Shown in pieces: positions 60,034 through 60,044 of a stretch of DNA of 60,044 nucleotides (the first letter of the stretch is position 1; each line of letters begins with the position of its first letter). The position numbers and the translations under genes were made by a program. The notes below the pieces were generated by a model. The model had not been told where the DNA came from, ran no database searches, and worked only from the letters and a program-made list of their open reading frames with translations. This stretch comes from Chromera velia (taxonomy: Eukaryota; Sar; Chromeraceae). The stretch spans positions 1-60,044 of the forward strand of contig JAHBMJ010001964.1 of assembly GCA_018398765.1 (NCBI GenBank). The letters run 5' to 3'.

Positions 60034-60044
60034 AATCAGATTGC

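Overview
The window looks like nuclear DNA of a photosynthetic alveolate. A chromerid alga, Chromera velia rather than Vitrella, is my best guess. This is inferred from style, not from a marker gene: spliceosomal GT-AG introns in most genes, TGCATGCAG acceptors, many TGCATGC motifs (the core bound by some ApiAP2 factors), very rich microsatellites, and a mixture of intron-rich and intronless genes on both strands. Two runs of N show that this is a draft assembly.

Layout from left to right. A nine-exon Pumilio/PUF RNA-binding protein lies on the minus strand (112-8011). It is divergent from an intronless SANT/Myb protein on the plus strand (9422-10849). A satellite-rich convergent gap follows, then a two-exon Cgr1-type ribosome-biogenesis factor (minus, 13022-13468), a doubtful small plus-strand gene, and an unidentified minus-strand gene (14632-15814). 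A helical-repeat, organelle-type RNA-binding protein (minus, at least 17808-20182, perhaps to 16037 with a RAP-like end) appears to carry satellite arrays in its introns. It is divergent from a secretory J-like protein with HPL in place of HPD (plus, 20993-23413).

Next come an intronless 2OG-Fe(II) oxygenase (minus, 25324-26601), a DRC12/CCDC153-like coiled-coil protein (plus, 27227-29772), an ACOT9-like double-hotdog acyl-CoA thioesterase (plus, 30868-36014) and ribosomal protein uL3 (minus, about 37962-41825). An 18-exon membrane protein (plus, 42301-52202) joins transmembrane helices, a MORN-like segment and a C-terminal DUF900-type alpha/beta hydrolase. An intronless METTL24-like membrane methyltransferase (minus, 54396-55385) and an unrecognised ten-exon secreted protein with a proline-rich hinge (plus, 56257-60033) end the window.

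The genes do not form one pathway. They mix translation and RNA work (PUF, Cgr1, uL3, helical-repeat protein), lipid and hydrolase functions (ACOT9-like, DUF900), flagellar structure (DRC12-like) and secretory-pathway or membrane proteins. For the main multi-exon models I followed splice phase by hand across every junction, and the phases close. The most interesting signals are structural: expanded GTCA/GTCG repeats at 5' splice sites, a triplicated 3' splice site that creates possible 9-nt microexons, a dispersed motif linked to microsatellites and shared by introns of two genes, satellite-filled introns, and AT-rich blocks at most gene 3' ends.
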